46,770 nt of DNA. Origin: Candidatus Bathyarchaeota archaeon (GTDB taxonomy: Archaea; Thermoproteota; Bathyarchaeia; TCS64). The notes under the pieces are model-generated. The model saw only the letters and a program-made list of their open reading frames with translations, did not search any database and had not been told where the DNA came from. Every line of letters starts with the position of its first letter. Positions within the stretch are counted from its first letter, which is position 1. Below are positions 1 to 8,115 of this stretch, one piece after another. The stretch covers positions 1-46,770 of the forward strand of contig JAPKYO010000045.1 of NCBI GenBank assembly GCA_026394265.1, in the 5' to 3' direction. A program made the position numbers and the translations under genes.

Positions 1-1
1 C

Positions 2-379
2 GCCGAGGAGATACGGAAGGATGGACCCGACGCCGTGGACCACCGCTGCGTCGAGATGCTCAAGAGAGGACCAGACGGCCTCATCGCCGTAGACGGCATC
101 AGAAGCCTAGCCGAGGTCGACGCCTTCAAGGACGACTTTGACGTCGTACTCATCGCCCTCTGGGCCAGCCCCCTAAGTAGGTACAAGAGACTCACACGCA
201 GGGGGCGCAGCGACGACCCCAAGACCTGGGAGGAGTTCAAGGAGCGTGAGCGCCGCGAACTCGGCTTCGGAATCGGCGACGCCATAGCCTCAAGCGACTA
301 CATGATCAAGAACGACGACGGCATCGACACCCTAAAACCCGCCTTCGAAGAGATCATGGGACTGATAAAGAATGGCTGA
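2..379 (+). CDS. UPF0200-type nucleotide kinase-like protein, 5'-truncated by window
   Basis: The reading frame is open from base 2, so the N-terminus with the P-loop lies outside the window. The visible 125 residues begin AEEIRKDGPDAVD, the pattern that follows the P-loop region in the archaeal UPF0200 (dephospho-CoA kinase-like) family. They continue with a Walker B-like strand (GLIAVDGIRSLAEVD) and an arginine-rich lid (SPLSRYKRLTRRGRSDDP). The C-terminal DYMIKNDDGI is also typical of small P-loop kinases. An internal GTG at 35 could be mistaken for the start, but the upstream residues match the family. It overlaps the next gene by 8 bases, so the two are probably co-transcribed. The substrate is not established for this family. 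Confidence 0.75.
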   Translation, partial: AEEIRKDGPDAVDHRCVEMLKRGPDGLIAVDGIRSLAEVDAFKDDFDVVLIALWASPLSRYKRLTRRGRSDDPKTWEEFKERERRELGFGIGDAIASSDYMIKNDDGIDTLKPAFEEIMGLIKNG

Positions 380-773
380 CGTCAAAGTAACCGTCAAGGC
401 CCACCTCAACCCGACGGAGAGCGAGGAAAAGCTCACGAAGGCCATAACCAACTTCTTCGGAGAGGTACAGCCGAGGCGCAGCAAGGAGCACGGCGTCACC
501 TACCTCATCGTCGAGGCAGAGGGCATCTTCTCACTCAGCCAACTCAGGCAGCGCATCGCCAGCGACAGGATCAGGGACGCCACCCGAGCGATGCTCGGCC
601 GCTGGGCAGCGAAGAACGAAAAAGTCGCATTCCACCTGAACAGGCAAGCCGCCTACGCGAACCACGTAAGCATCTACCACGCGAGCAAGTCCCCACTCGG
701 CCCCATAGAGGTCGAGATAGAGGGACCACCTGAGCAGATAATCGAGTTCCTCACGGGGAAGGCATCCGCCTAG
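372..773 (+). CDS. COG1325/UPF0201 RNA-binding-domain protein
   Basis: This 133-residue protein has the features of the archaeal COG1325 family, often annotated as a predicted exosome-associated or RNA-binding protein. These include an N-terminal strand (VKVTVKAHLNPTES), a central helix carrying RQRIASDRIRDATRAML, and a C-terminal segment ending SPLGPIEVEIEG. Its length is normal for the family. It overlaps the UPF0200-like gene by 8 bases, an order that suggests translational coupling. Its 3' end overlaps the end of the convergent molybdopterin-domain gene by about 20 bases. The RNA link is family knowledge; nothing here shows a specific target. Confidence 0.75.
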   Translation: MADVKVTVKAHLNPTESEEKLTKAITNFFGEVQPRRSKEHGVTYLIVEAEGIFSLSQLRQRIASDRIRDATRAMLGRWAAKNEKVAFHLNRQAAYANHVSIYHASKSPLGPIEVEIEGPPEQIIEFLTGKASA

Positions 774-1440
774 CCGCGGCTGATAGGTAAACCCCAGCGG
801 CTAAGACCAGGACACCGATGAGCGCGAGAGGCAAGCCGTACTGAGACAGACCCATCTGCGCCGGCTCGGGTGTGCTTATTATCGCTACGTCGGCGTAGCC
901 GCTGCTCTCCCAGGTCCCCCCGTAGACATAATCCACCACCTCGATCCGCTCCACAAACTTCACCCACTTGTACCCCCACCACCCCGGAACCACGAACCTA
1001 AACGGCGCCCCCGTCGACTTGTCAAGCGGCGCCCCGTCAGCCCTCGTCGCTATGATGACACTCGGATCCATCGCATACTCTAGCCGCAGGCCACTCGAGT
1101 AGCCATCCGATGCCCTCACGATGACGTAGACCGCGCCGCTCTTTACCCCCGCTTTGTCGAGAAGCGACGCCAAGGGGACGCCTGTCCAGTCATATGTGTA
1201 CACATCATACCCGTTTATCCCCGGGTTATCAGGCGGCCAACCAACACACCTACAGGTGGCCCTCTCAGTCGTCCCCTGAAAAGCCTCGAGATCACTAACG
1301 GTGAGGTTATAGGGGTTATCGACTAGCCCCGTTACCGTCAGCGTGGGTTCAGTCTGGGCGTACACCGTGATCGATGCGACGGTGGCAGCACACACGATGA
1401 CGCAGAGGAGAGTAATGCGGAGTTTACTCAAGATTCTCAA
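751..1440 (-). CDS. Exported sulfite-oxidase-fold molybdopterin-domain protein, membrane anchored
   Basis: The protein has an N-terminal hydrophobic export segment ending near TVYAQ, then an oxidoreductase molybdopterin-binding (sulfite oxidase-like) domain, and a C-terminal transmembrane helix (PLALIGVLVLAAGVYL) followed by Arg-Arg. Family landmarks are the opening LTVTGLVDNPYNLTVSDLEA, a cysteine in the RCVGW segment at the usual place of the Mo-ligand cysteine, the WTGVPLASLL segment, and the PFRFVVPGWWGYKWVKFVERIE block near the end. I place the start at the TTG at 1440, behind a GGGGAG on the minus strand. The TTG at 1431 is an alternative, and the ORF is open further up to 1503. The electron partner is unknown and no heme or cytochrome gene lies beside it. 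The active site would face outside the cell. Confidence 0.7.
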   Translation of the reverse strand: MRILSKLRITLLCVIVCAATVASITVYAQTEPTLTVTGLVDNPYNLTVSDLEAFQGTTERATCRCVGWPPDNPGINGYDVYTYDWTGVPLASLLDKAGVKSGAVYVIVRASDGYSSGLRLEYAMDPSVIIATRADGAPLDKSTGAPFRFVVPGWWGYKWVKFVERIEVVDYVYGGTWESSGYADVAIISTPEPAQMGLSQYGLPLALIGVLVLAAGVYLSAAARRMPSP

Positions 1441-1539
1441 ATCTCCCCAGTGAACCGGGGGATAATAAGTTGAGCATCGATTCAACGAAGCAGCTTCAGC
1501 CAAACAAGGCGGGAAAACGAAAAACTAGGCGGAAAAGAA

Positions 1540-1875
1540 TTACTGCTTGACTTCGAAGACCTCAACCCGCTTCTCATAACCCGGAGCGGCCAAGGTCGTG
1601 CTGTTCGAGATCGCCTGCTGCATACAGTTATCGATGCAGAGGAAGCAGAAGAGACACCTGAATGGCTGATACTCGACCTTCTTCTCCTCGGGTAGGACCT
1701 TGATAGCCATGCTCGGGCAGACACGCTCACAATCCTGACACTGGTCACACCTGTTCATGTCCCACGTGAGCGCCCCACGCGTCGCCGGGAGGGGCTCAGG
1801 CTTCACGAACGGGTAGTTGACAGTCGCCGGCTTGCTCACGAGGTTCTTGAGTATCTCCTTTAGCATCTCGGGCAT
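1540..1875 (-). CDS. echF: Ech-like hydrogenase ferredoxin subunit (EchF/NuoI-like)
   Basis: This 111-residue polyferredoxin has two classic [4Fe-4S] motifs, CDQCQDCERVCP (Cys43, 46, 49, 53) and CLFCFLCIDNC (Cys74, 77, 80, 84). It corresponds to EchF/MbhN/NuoI of group 4 hydrogenases, which passes electrons between ferredoxin and the small subunit's cluster. It is the last gene of the six-gene minus-strand operon starting at 8069, one base after the large-subunit stop. The length fits EchF. The symbol is given by position and similarity to Ech; it could equally be named after Mbh or Fpo-like subunits. Confidence 0.85.
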   Translation of the reverse strand: MPEMLKEILKNLVSKPATVNYPFVKPEPLPATRGALTWDMNRCDQCQDCERVCPSMAIKVLPEEKKVEYQPFRCLFCFLCIDNCMQQAISNSTTLAAPGYEKRVEVFEVKQ

Positions 1876-1876
1876 C

Positions 1877-3007
1877 CTAGTTCTCCTCCTTCTTCACCTG
1901 CACGTACCGCTCCGTGCAGCTGATGCACGGGTCGATGCTGTGCACGATGACTGGGATGTCGGGCAGCTCATGACCGATGAGCATCGAGACCAGAGAGGGG
2001 ATGTTTGCCCCGGTCGGCGTCCTGATCTTGACGCGGCTCAGCTTGTTTGTGCCGTTGCCCTCCACGTAGTAGAAGAGCTCGCCGCGTGGCTGCTCGGTCC
2101 TCACGATCGCCGTGCCGTCGGGGAACTTTTCGTTCTTATTCAGTATGGGGCCCTGAGGCATCTGGTCGAGAGCCTTGTTTATCAGCTTGATGCTCTGGAA
2201 GACCTCGTCGAATCGGACGAGTGTCCTCGCGTAGCTGTCACCGTTTTCGTAGACCACGGGTTTGAAGTCGAGCGCCTTGTAGGTCGGATCGAGGGACCTC
2301 ATGTCCTGTGGTATACCGCTTCCCCTTATGACGGGGCCGACGGCGCCCATGAAGTTCGCATGGTTCTTCGGGAGCACACCCTTGCCCTCGGTGAGTTGCC
2401 TGAAGGACTTGTCCTTGTAGAAGACGGGCTCAAGGACGCCTATCTTGGCGCGGACCAACTCGAGGTCCTTCCTATACTCCTTCGCGAGGGAGGCGTCGAT
2501 GTCCTTCCTCGCGCCACCGATGGCGTTCGTGGAGATATGGATCCTGTGGCCATTCGTCTTCTCATTAAGGGTCAGGATAAGCTCCCTGTCGCGCCAGATC
2601 TGCATGAATAGGCTCTCGAAGCCTATCGCGTCGGCGAAGAGACCCAACCAGAGTAGGTGGCTCTGGAGGCGACTCAGCTCCTGCCAGATTACTCGCAAAT
2701 ACTTCGCGCGCTCAGGCACCTCGGTGTCCGTCAGCTTCTCTATCGACATGCAATAGGTCATGCCGTGTATGTAGTTGCAGATGCCGCAGACCCTCTCACA
2801 GAGGTAGATGTTGCGCTTGTAGTCGTTCAACTCGGCTGCGTGCTCTATCCCGCGATGCACATAGCCGAGCTGCGGTACGACGTCGACTATCTTCTCCTCG
2901 TCTAGGGTGAATCTCAGCTGGATGGGCTCGGGGAGCACCGGGTGCTGTGGCCCGAATGGGAAGACTGTGTATTCTTTCTGGATCGCTGCTGTGTTGTGGT
3001 TACTCAT
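1877..3007 (-). CDS. echE: Group 4 [NiFe]-hydrogenase large subunit (EchE/NuoD-like)
   Basis: This 376-residue catalytic subunit carries both nickel-binding motifs: L1 as ERVCGIC (Cys74, Cys77) and L2 as DPCISCTER (Cys361, Cys364). It should therefore bind the NiFe centre, unlike the NuoD/FpoD proteins that lost these cysteines. The nine residues after CTER (YVQVKKEEN) look like the short C-terminal tail removed by a maturation protease in many NiFe enzymes. No such protease is in the window. The start is the ATG at 3007, with GGAGGTG eight bases upstream; it overlaps the previous stop as ATGAGTAA. The ORF is open to 3040, but that start lacks this support. The subunit would sit on the cytoplasmic face of the membrane complex and catalyse reversible H2 formation. 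Confidence 0.9.
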   Translation of the reverse strand: MSNHNTAAIQKEYTVFPFGPQHPVLPEPIQLRFTLDEEKIVDVVPQLGYVHRGIEHAAELNDYKRNIYLCERVCGICNYIHGMTYCMSIEKLTDTEVPERAKYLRVIWQELSRLQSHLLWLGLFADAIGFESLFMQIWRDRELILTLNEKTNGHRIHISTNAIGGARKDIDASLAKEYRKDLELVRAKIGVLEPVFYKDKSFRQLTEGKGVLPKNHANFMGAVGPVIRGSGIPQDMRSLDPTYKALDFKPVVYENGDSYARTLVRFDEVFQSIKLINKALDQMPQGPILNKNEKFPDGTAIVRTEQPRGELFYYVEGNGTNKLSRVKIRTPTGANIPSLVSMLIGHELPDIPVIVHSIDPCISCTERYVQVKKEEN

Positions 3008-4808
3008 TCCAGTCGCACCTCCAACATCTCGTGGCTTCACGAAGCGCCTCTGCGGAGTTGTATCCTAGCTCAACCTCATCGAGATTCTTAACTCGTTCCT
3101 CGGAGGATAGCTCCCTGACCTGAACCGTCTCTTGGAATCGGATCTCGTCTATGTTGGGGGTCCTGCCGACGAACTCGTCGAGGTCTACACTCGGCTCTGG
3201 CCAGCCTTCGCCTCCGAAGTTTCTGTCGATTACGGAGGCTGCCTTGCGGCCGTCGCGTAGTGCTTCGATCACGGACTTTGGACCGAAGACGCAGTCTCCG
3301 CCCGCGTAGACGTTCTTTACGTTTGTCTCGTAGTTGTCGTTGACAACGATTGTGCCGCGTCTGGATACCTCGACGCCGAAGTCCTTGGGTATCACGACGG
3401 ACTGGCCGATTCCCTTGATGATTGTGTCGACGACGACGGTGAAGTCGCTGCCGACAACGGGGACGGGGCGGCGGCGTCCGGACTCGTCGGGCTCGCCTAG
3501 CTCCATGTGCTGGAGTACCATCTTGAGCGGCTCGCCGGGTATGATCTTGACGGGCGCGGTGAGGTATTCGAAGTTGACTCCCTCCTGGAGAGCGCCGTGG
3601 ATCTCTAGGGGTGACGCGGGCATCTCGCGCTCGGTGCGCCTATAGTATAGTGTGACGTTTGCTGCACCGAGCCTCCTCGCGACGCGCGCAGCGTCGATGC
3701 TGCTGTTACCTCCGCCTACTACGGCTACGCGTTGGCCCACGTTGGTGAGTTTATTCCTCATGTTGACATCCGTGAGGAGTTCGCGGAAGTCGATGACGCC
3801 CTTCGCGTCTTCGCCTTCGACTCCGAGCTTGTAGCTGTCTGTTGCACCGATGGAGACATAGACGGCGTCGAAGTCCTTGAGGATGGGTTTGAGGTTCTTG
3901 ACCTCTTTGCCCTTCTCGAAGTTGACGCCTGCCTCCTCGAAGCGGGCGATTATCTCTTCCTCCATGATGGTCTTGGGGAGCCTATACTTGGGTATGCCCC
4001 AGAGCATGGCGCCGCCGCACCTGTCGTTCTTCTCGAAGACGGTCACTTCGTGGCCCATCATGCCGAGGTAAAACGCGCAGGAGACGCCGGAGGGTCCCCC
4101 GCCTACCACCGCGATCTTCTTCCCGGTTGGCTTGGCCCTCGAAACGTCCCGCTTGAGTCGACCACTGGAGTCGGCGGTGTACCGCTTGAGGAGACGAATC
4201 TGGATAGGGTTCTCGTTCTTTTCCTGCCTGCACCCCTCTTGACAGGGCGCGAAGCAGACCCTGCCGAGGATCGCTGGTAGAGGTGCCTGCTCGATAACTG
4301 TGCTGTAACCAGCCTTCGGGTTCCCCTCGACTATCTGTCGAATGTACTTGGGGGCGTTCACGTTCGCGGGGCACTCCTCGCGACACCGACCCCAGAACCG
4401 CTTTATGAAGGGAACCGGCCCGACCGTTGGCTTGATGAGAGTATCCTGCTCAGCCGTCTCGACGTGAAGGAATTTTCCTCCAAAGTCCACGTTTAAGCCG
4501 GATATCTTTACATCAAAGTGGTCTTGGAGTTCGTTCTCCGCAATGAAGGCGACGGGATAGATGGTTGTGATGCTCTGCACTGGCTCACTTTTCGGATATT
4601 TTAAGTGAAGGTTGATAACGGACAAACCTTTTTCGAAGTGATAGATTAACTCGACTTCGTTGTCGGAGTCAAGCGCCGTGATCGTTAAGAAGCGAGCGTC
4701 AGACCCCTTTAGTTCGTTGAGTCTATAGAATAGATCATTCTTGTCAACGAGATCGTCAATTGCGCCTTTTGGGCCTGTTGATACTTCTTGTGTGGTCATC
4801 TTACTCAC
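3000..4808 (-). CDS. NuoC/EchD-like domain fused to GltD/NfnB-type FAD-NAD(P) oxidoreductase
   Basis: This 602-residue protein sits where EchD/NuoC is expected. Residues about 20-118 are NuoC (30 kDa subunit)-like, with FYRLNELKG and the SITTIYPVAFIAENELQDHF segment. Residues about 140-215 carry a GltD-type Fe-S segment (CREECP, Cys142/146; Cys185, 189, 193). Residues about 231-560 are the two-dinucleotide-fold flavoprotein, with the FAD GGGPSG at 236-241, the NAD(P) GGGNSS at 365-370, and YAGGDC at 501. The last 32 residues contain EVELGYNSAEALREATRCWRC, the segment normally found at the N-terminus of GltD/NfnB. The start is the GTG at 4808 behind GGAG; the ATG at 4799 is also possible. Overlaps of 8 bases on both sides tie it to echC and echE. 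I infer that it connects the hydrogenase to NAD(P)H; specificity cannot be read by eye. Confidence 0.88.
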   Translation of the reverse strand: MSKMTTQEVSTGPKGAIDDLVDKNDLFYRLNELKGSDARFLTITALDSDNEVELIYHFEKGLSVINLHLKYPKSEPVQSITTIYPVAFIAENELQDHFDVKISGLNVDFGGKFLHVETAEQDTLIKPTVGPVPFIKRFWGRCREECPANVNAPKYIRQIVEGNPKAGYSTVIEQAPLPAILGRVCFAPCQEGCRQEKNENPIQIRLLKRYTADSSGRLKRDVSRAKPTGKKIAVVGGGPSGVSCAFYLGMMGHEVTVFEKNDRCGGAMLWGIPKYRLPKTIMEEEIIARFEEAGVNFEKGKEVKNLKPILKDFDAVYVSIGATDSYKLGVEGEDAKGVIDFRELLTDVNMRNKLTNVGQRVAVVGGGNSSIDAARVARRLGAANVTLYYRRTEREMPASPLEIHGALQEGVNFEYLTAPVKIIPGEPLKMVLQHMELGEPDESGRRRPVPVVGSDFTVVVDTIIKGIGQSVVIPKDFGVEVSRRGTIVVNDNYETNVKNVYAGGDCVFGPKSVIEALRDGRKAASVIDRNFGGEGWPEPSVDLDEFVGRTPNIDEIRFQETVQVRELSSEERVKNLDEVELGYNSAEALREATRCWRCDWNE

Positions 4809-5259
4809 CCTTTTTCTCCTTCTGCTCTAGTTGCTCGCTCTTCTCGGCGAGCTTCTGGAGGGCGAGGACTACTCCGTCAACTATCTGCTCCGGTCGAACG
4901 GCGCAGCCGGGAACGTAGACATCCACCGGGACGACCTTGTCGACGCCGCCAAGTGTGTTTGGACAGTTGTGGAATATCGCACCCGAACACGCGCATTCGC
5001 CGATCGCCATGACGAGCTTCGGCTCGGGCATCTGATCGTAGAGGTTCTTCAGAACGGTCTTGTTACGGTAGTTAGCCGGACCAGTGATGAGGAGGATGTC
5101 CGCCTGCTTAGGGTCACCGATGTTGACTATACCGAACCTCTCGGCGTCGAACTTCGGCGTAAGTGCGGCGAGTATCTCGATGTCGCAGCCGTTACAGCTA
5201 CCGTTATCGAAGTGAAGGACCCAAGGAGACTTGAGCCTAGCTTTTGTCATCAACTTCAT
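4801..5259 (-). CDS. echC: Ech-like hydrogenase small subunit (EchC/NuoB-like)
   Basis: This 152-residue subunit carries the four cysteine positions that bind the single proximal [4Fe-4S] cluster in NuoB/EchC/MbhJ: GSCNGCD near residue 21, GECACSG near residue 88, and VPGC near residue 118. Its length matches the short group 4 small subunits. The ATG at 5259 is preceded by GGTGAT at a five-base spacing, which supports the start. The 3' end overlaps the fusion gene by 8 bases. It should bridge the ferredoxin subunit and the NiFe site. The lysine/glutamate-rich tail (EKSEQLEQKEKKGE) is not part of the conserved fold. Confidence 0.88.
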   Translation of the reverse strand: MKLMTKARLKSPWVLHFDNGSCNGCDIEILAALTPKFDAERFGIVNIGDPKQADILLITGPANYRNKTVLKNLYDQMPEPKLVMAIGECACSGAIFHNCPNTLGGVDKVVPVDVYVPGCAVRPEQIVDGVVLALQKLAEKSEQLEQKEKKGE

Positions 5260-5260
5260 A

Positions 5261-6127
5261 TTAAATCACCTTGAAGACGACGATGACGATCAGGTTCACC
5301 AGTATCATGAGGAACCCGAAGGTCCAAGACGTCTTGAGCATGTCCTTCCAGTCTAGGCGAGGATAGAGGTTATCGATCAATATCGCTATAAAGAATAGGA
5401 CGAATGCAATTGCCGCCCCGATTATGAAATTCTGAGCCCAGAAGAGGGCGATAAGGCTCAGGGTGAAGTAGACCTTGAGCCAGTGACCCATTTCGACCAA
5501 AGCTAACGTGTATCCACTGAATTCAGTGTAGACACCACGGACGAGCGATTGGTGGGCGTGACTTGAGCCTGATATGTCGAATGGGGACTTTTTCATGTCG
5601 ATGACTAGAACGATGATCTGTACCGCGAGAGCCGCCGGGAGGATGAACAGAAGCGGAGCCGGGTAGGCGAATATGCTGGAGATCTGGAAGCTTCCAGTTA
5701 CTAAGTGCACGCCAATGGCGGTAAGAACCATTATTGGCTCGATCGAGAGCATTGCGAGCAACTCACGTTTTCCGCCGAGGTTACTATATGGCGACTTAGT
5801 GCTGTAAGCAGCAATTGCTAGGCAGACATCAGCGATTACGACTGTATAGAGGATAAACAACAGGTCCTCCTGTAGCGCGATCAACGCAATGCCGGTGACG
5901 GTGAAGGCGAGATAGGCGAAGGCAAGCGTGGGTTGTATGAAGTTAGTGATGAACGGTTCCTTACCCCAGAGCTTGATCAAGTCGTAAAATGGCTGGAGAA
6001 GCGGCGGACCCATTCTGCTCTGCATGCGAGCGGTTAGTTTTCTATCGATTCCCGTCAATAAGCCTGCTACGATAGGTGCGGAGAGCACATAAACGACGCG
6101 CAACACGATGTCAAAATCTAGTGCCAT
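5261..6127 (-). CDS. echB: Ech-like hydrogenase membrane subunit (EchB/NuoH-like)
   Basis: About 288 residues and roughly eight hydrophobic helices, with NuoH signatures on cytoplasmic loops: KLTARMQSRMGPPLLQPFYD followed by KLWGKE, and GGKRELLAMLSIEP. This subunit joins the hydrophilic hydrogenase arm to the ion-pumping antiporter-like subunit. The start is the ATG at 6127 (MALDFD), because it begins just after the upstream stop; the open frame to 6148 would overlap the echA end. It is noticeably AT-richer than the hydrophilic subunit genes downstream. Charged residues at the loop preceding helix 6 are consistent with a working ion channel, but that cannot be proven by eye. Confidence 0.87.
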   Translation of the reverse strand: MALDFDIVLRVVYVLSAPIVAGLLTGIDRKLTARMQSRMGPPLLQPFYDLIKLWGKEPFITNFIQPTLAFAYLAFTVTGIALIALQEDLLFILYTVVIADVCLAIAAYSTKSPYSNLGGKRELLAMLSIEPIMVLTAIGVHLVTGSFQISSIFAYPAPLLFILPAALAVQIIVLVIDMKKSPFDISGSSHAHQSLVRGVYTEFSGYTLALVEMGHWLKVYFTLSLIALFWAQNFIIGAAIAFVLFFIAILIDNLYPRLDWKDMLKTSWTFGFLMILVNLIVIVVFKVI

Positions 6128-6128
6128 C

Positions 6129-8069
6129 TTACAACACCACCAGCGCAAATGTCAGCGCAATCAAACCTATGCTTGCAATAACTGCCCAACGCTCCCACCG
6201 AGAGGAGTTAATAGTCGGGTCGAAGAACATGCCCGCCATCGTTGAGTCAACGACAGTATCAGCAGTAGTCCTGAAAGCAATCGGGTTGTCTTCAACATTT
6301 TCACCCGATAAATAGGCAGGCTGAAGCTGACTCTTCTTTGACCTGCTGATTATTAAGCCAAAAGCAATAACAGCTCCTATCGTAATCCAAAGCTGCCAGA
6401 TAAGGAAACCACCAAGCTGAGCGACAAATACTGCAGGGTCAGGTGGAACTAACCAGGTAAACTGTTTGATCATCGTGGGAACGACAAAGTTTCCTATGAC
6501 AAAACCTGAACCAATACTTGCCGCGATATCCAAAACTAGTAGAACAATGAGGGTGAACTTGTAAGTGAATGATAGAGTTTCCTCTGAAGCTAGAGATTTT
6601 CCGGCTGGGGCCATGATGAAGTTACCAAGCCACTTAGCCCAGAATAGCATGCTAGCTGAACTTCCCACCAAGAGCATGACTATCATAGCGAGTGCTGGAA
6701 GCAGAGGTGCATTAGCCACTACACCCACTGCAGCCCATTTACCCAACAATACACCGAATATCGGTAGGAACATGCTTACAATGCCTATTATCATCACAGT
6801 CGTAGTGAATGGTAACCTAGCTAGCAATCCTTGCCAATCAGCTATGTTCCGGCTGTGAAGCTTGTTCTCAATTATCCCAGCAGCCATAAACAACAACCCC
6901 TTCGACATCGAATGGAAGATAAGCAAGATTATAGCGGCCGAGTATGATAGCGGGGTTGCCATGCTTGCACAGAAAATCATGAGACCCAAGTTACCGATCG
7001 TTGAGTAGGCCAGTATAGACTTCGAGACCCTCTGGTTTAGGGCCATCACAGACGTATACATGAATGTGAATATTCCAACAGCAGCGATTCCATAACTAAG
7101 ATTTGTACCAACTAATCTGGGAGCGATCCTTAGAACTAAGTATACTCCAGATATGACCATCGTACTGGAATGAAGCAGAGCTGACACGGGAGTAGGGGCA
7201 ACCATAGCTCCGAGGAGCCAGTTATGGAAGGGTAGTTGAGCAGACTTACTAAACGCCGCAACTGCCAAAAGCGCAAAAATTAACAAGACCGCAGTAGTGG
7301 GAGGCGCAACCAGTAGTGCCTGAAGGGTAGGAGTTCCCAAGTATTGGTAGCTTAGCCAGAGTGCGCCCATGAATGCTGCACCACCTACAATACCCATCCA
7401 GAGAGCACGCTGTGCGTTCGCTTCAGCGACCTCAGAACCATCATACCTGATGAGTTCGTAACAGCACAGGGTAGTGATTTCCCAGAAGAACGCGAGCCAG
7501 GTCAAATCATTGCTATAGACAAGACCATTCATCGCGCCTAGGAGGAGTAGCATAAATAAGAAGAACTTCGGTATATTCGCCTTCTGAACGAACCTGTCAC
7601 GCCCTGTCAGAGACTCCATATGTTTGGAGTGCTCATCCATATAGGGTAAGGCATAGACACAGACGATTGAACCAATCACTCCGACAATTATTGATATTGT
7701 AATTGAGAGTTGATCCGCAATCATGGTAGGGGTAATGGCTTCATTATAGTGCCAGTATTCAAAATATGCAAGTGGAACAATGTAAGTCAGAGTCAAAGCG
7801 ATGATGGGGAGGTTTGACTTCTGCCACCCAATGTAGAGGAAGTAGATAAGCAAGGCAAAGTCTATAATTAGGACGAGGTCGTCGATGAACATACTCGTCT
7901 CAAGTATAAAGCCACCATTTTGATACAGTAGAATCGTCGAACCGATCAAAGCTACGGCAGTAATGCTCACTATCGCCTTGATGACGGTCTTGTTCTTGAA
8001 CAAGTAACAAAGTGCCCCCGCAACGACGGGGAGACCTACCAATAACGCTACAAGCATCTCGCTGTCCAT
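6129..8069 (-). CDS. echA: Ech-like hydrogenase antiporter-like subunit (EchA/NuoL-like)
   Basis: A 646-residue polytopic membrane protein of the NuoL/MrpA/HyfB type, with the hallmark proton-channel segment FSKSAQLPFHNWLLGAMVAP followed by TPVSALLHSSTMV. An upstream helix carries the key glutamate in FFWEITTL. Its length matches EchA rather than the shorter MbhH. It would translocate H+ or Na+ when the hydrogenase turns over. It is the first gene of the operon, with the ATG at 8069 preceded by GGTTGATC (weak ribosome site). Base composition is visibly AT-richer than the rest of the operon. A short hydrophilic tail and a final helix follow the antiporter core. Confidence 0.88.
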   Translation of the reverse strand: MDSEMLVALLVGLPVVAGALCYLFKNKTVIKAIVSITAVALIGSTILLYQNGGFILETSMFIDDLVLIIDFALLIYFLYIGWQKSNLPIIALTLTYIVPLAYFEYWHYNEAITPTMIADQLSITISIIVGVIGSIVCVYALPYMDEHSKHMESLTGRDRFVQKANIPKFFLFMLLLLGAMNGLVYSNDLTWLAFFWEITTLCCYELIRYDGSEVAEANAQRALWMGIVGGAAFMGALWLSYQYLGTPTLQALLVAPPTTAVLLIFALLAVAAFSKSAQLPFHNWLLGAMVAPTPVSALLHSSTMVISGVYLVLRIAPRLVGTNLSYGIAAVGIFTFMYTSVMALNQRVSKSILAYSTIGNLGLMIFCASMATPLSYSAAIILLIFHSMSKGLLFMAAGIIENKLHSRNIADWQGLLARLPFTTTVMIIGIVSMFLPIFGVLLGKWAAVGVVANAPLLPALAMIVMLLVGSSASMLFWAKWLGNFIMAPAGKSLASEETLSFTYKFTLIVLLVLDIAASIGSGFVIGNFVVPTMIKQFTWLVPPDPAVFVAQLGGFLIWQLWITIGAVIAFGLIISRSKKSQLQPAYLSGENVEDNPIAFRTTADTVVDSTMAGMFFDPTINSSRWERWAVIASIGLIALTFALVVL

Positions 8070-8115
8070 GAGATCAACCCACGATCCAGATTGATTTTGA
8101 AGCTGGTATTTGAGG

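Noticed and set aside
2657..2905. Small plus-strand frames within the hydrogenase operon
   Set aside because: They are antisense to conserved EchE motifs and have no promoter or ribosome site.
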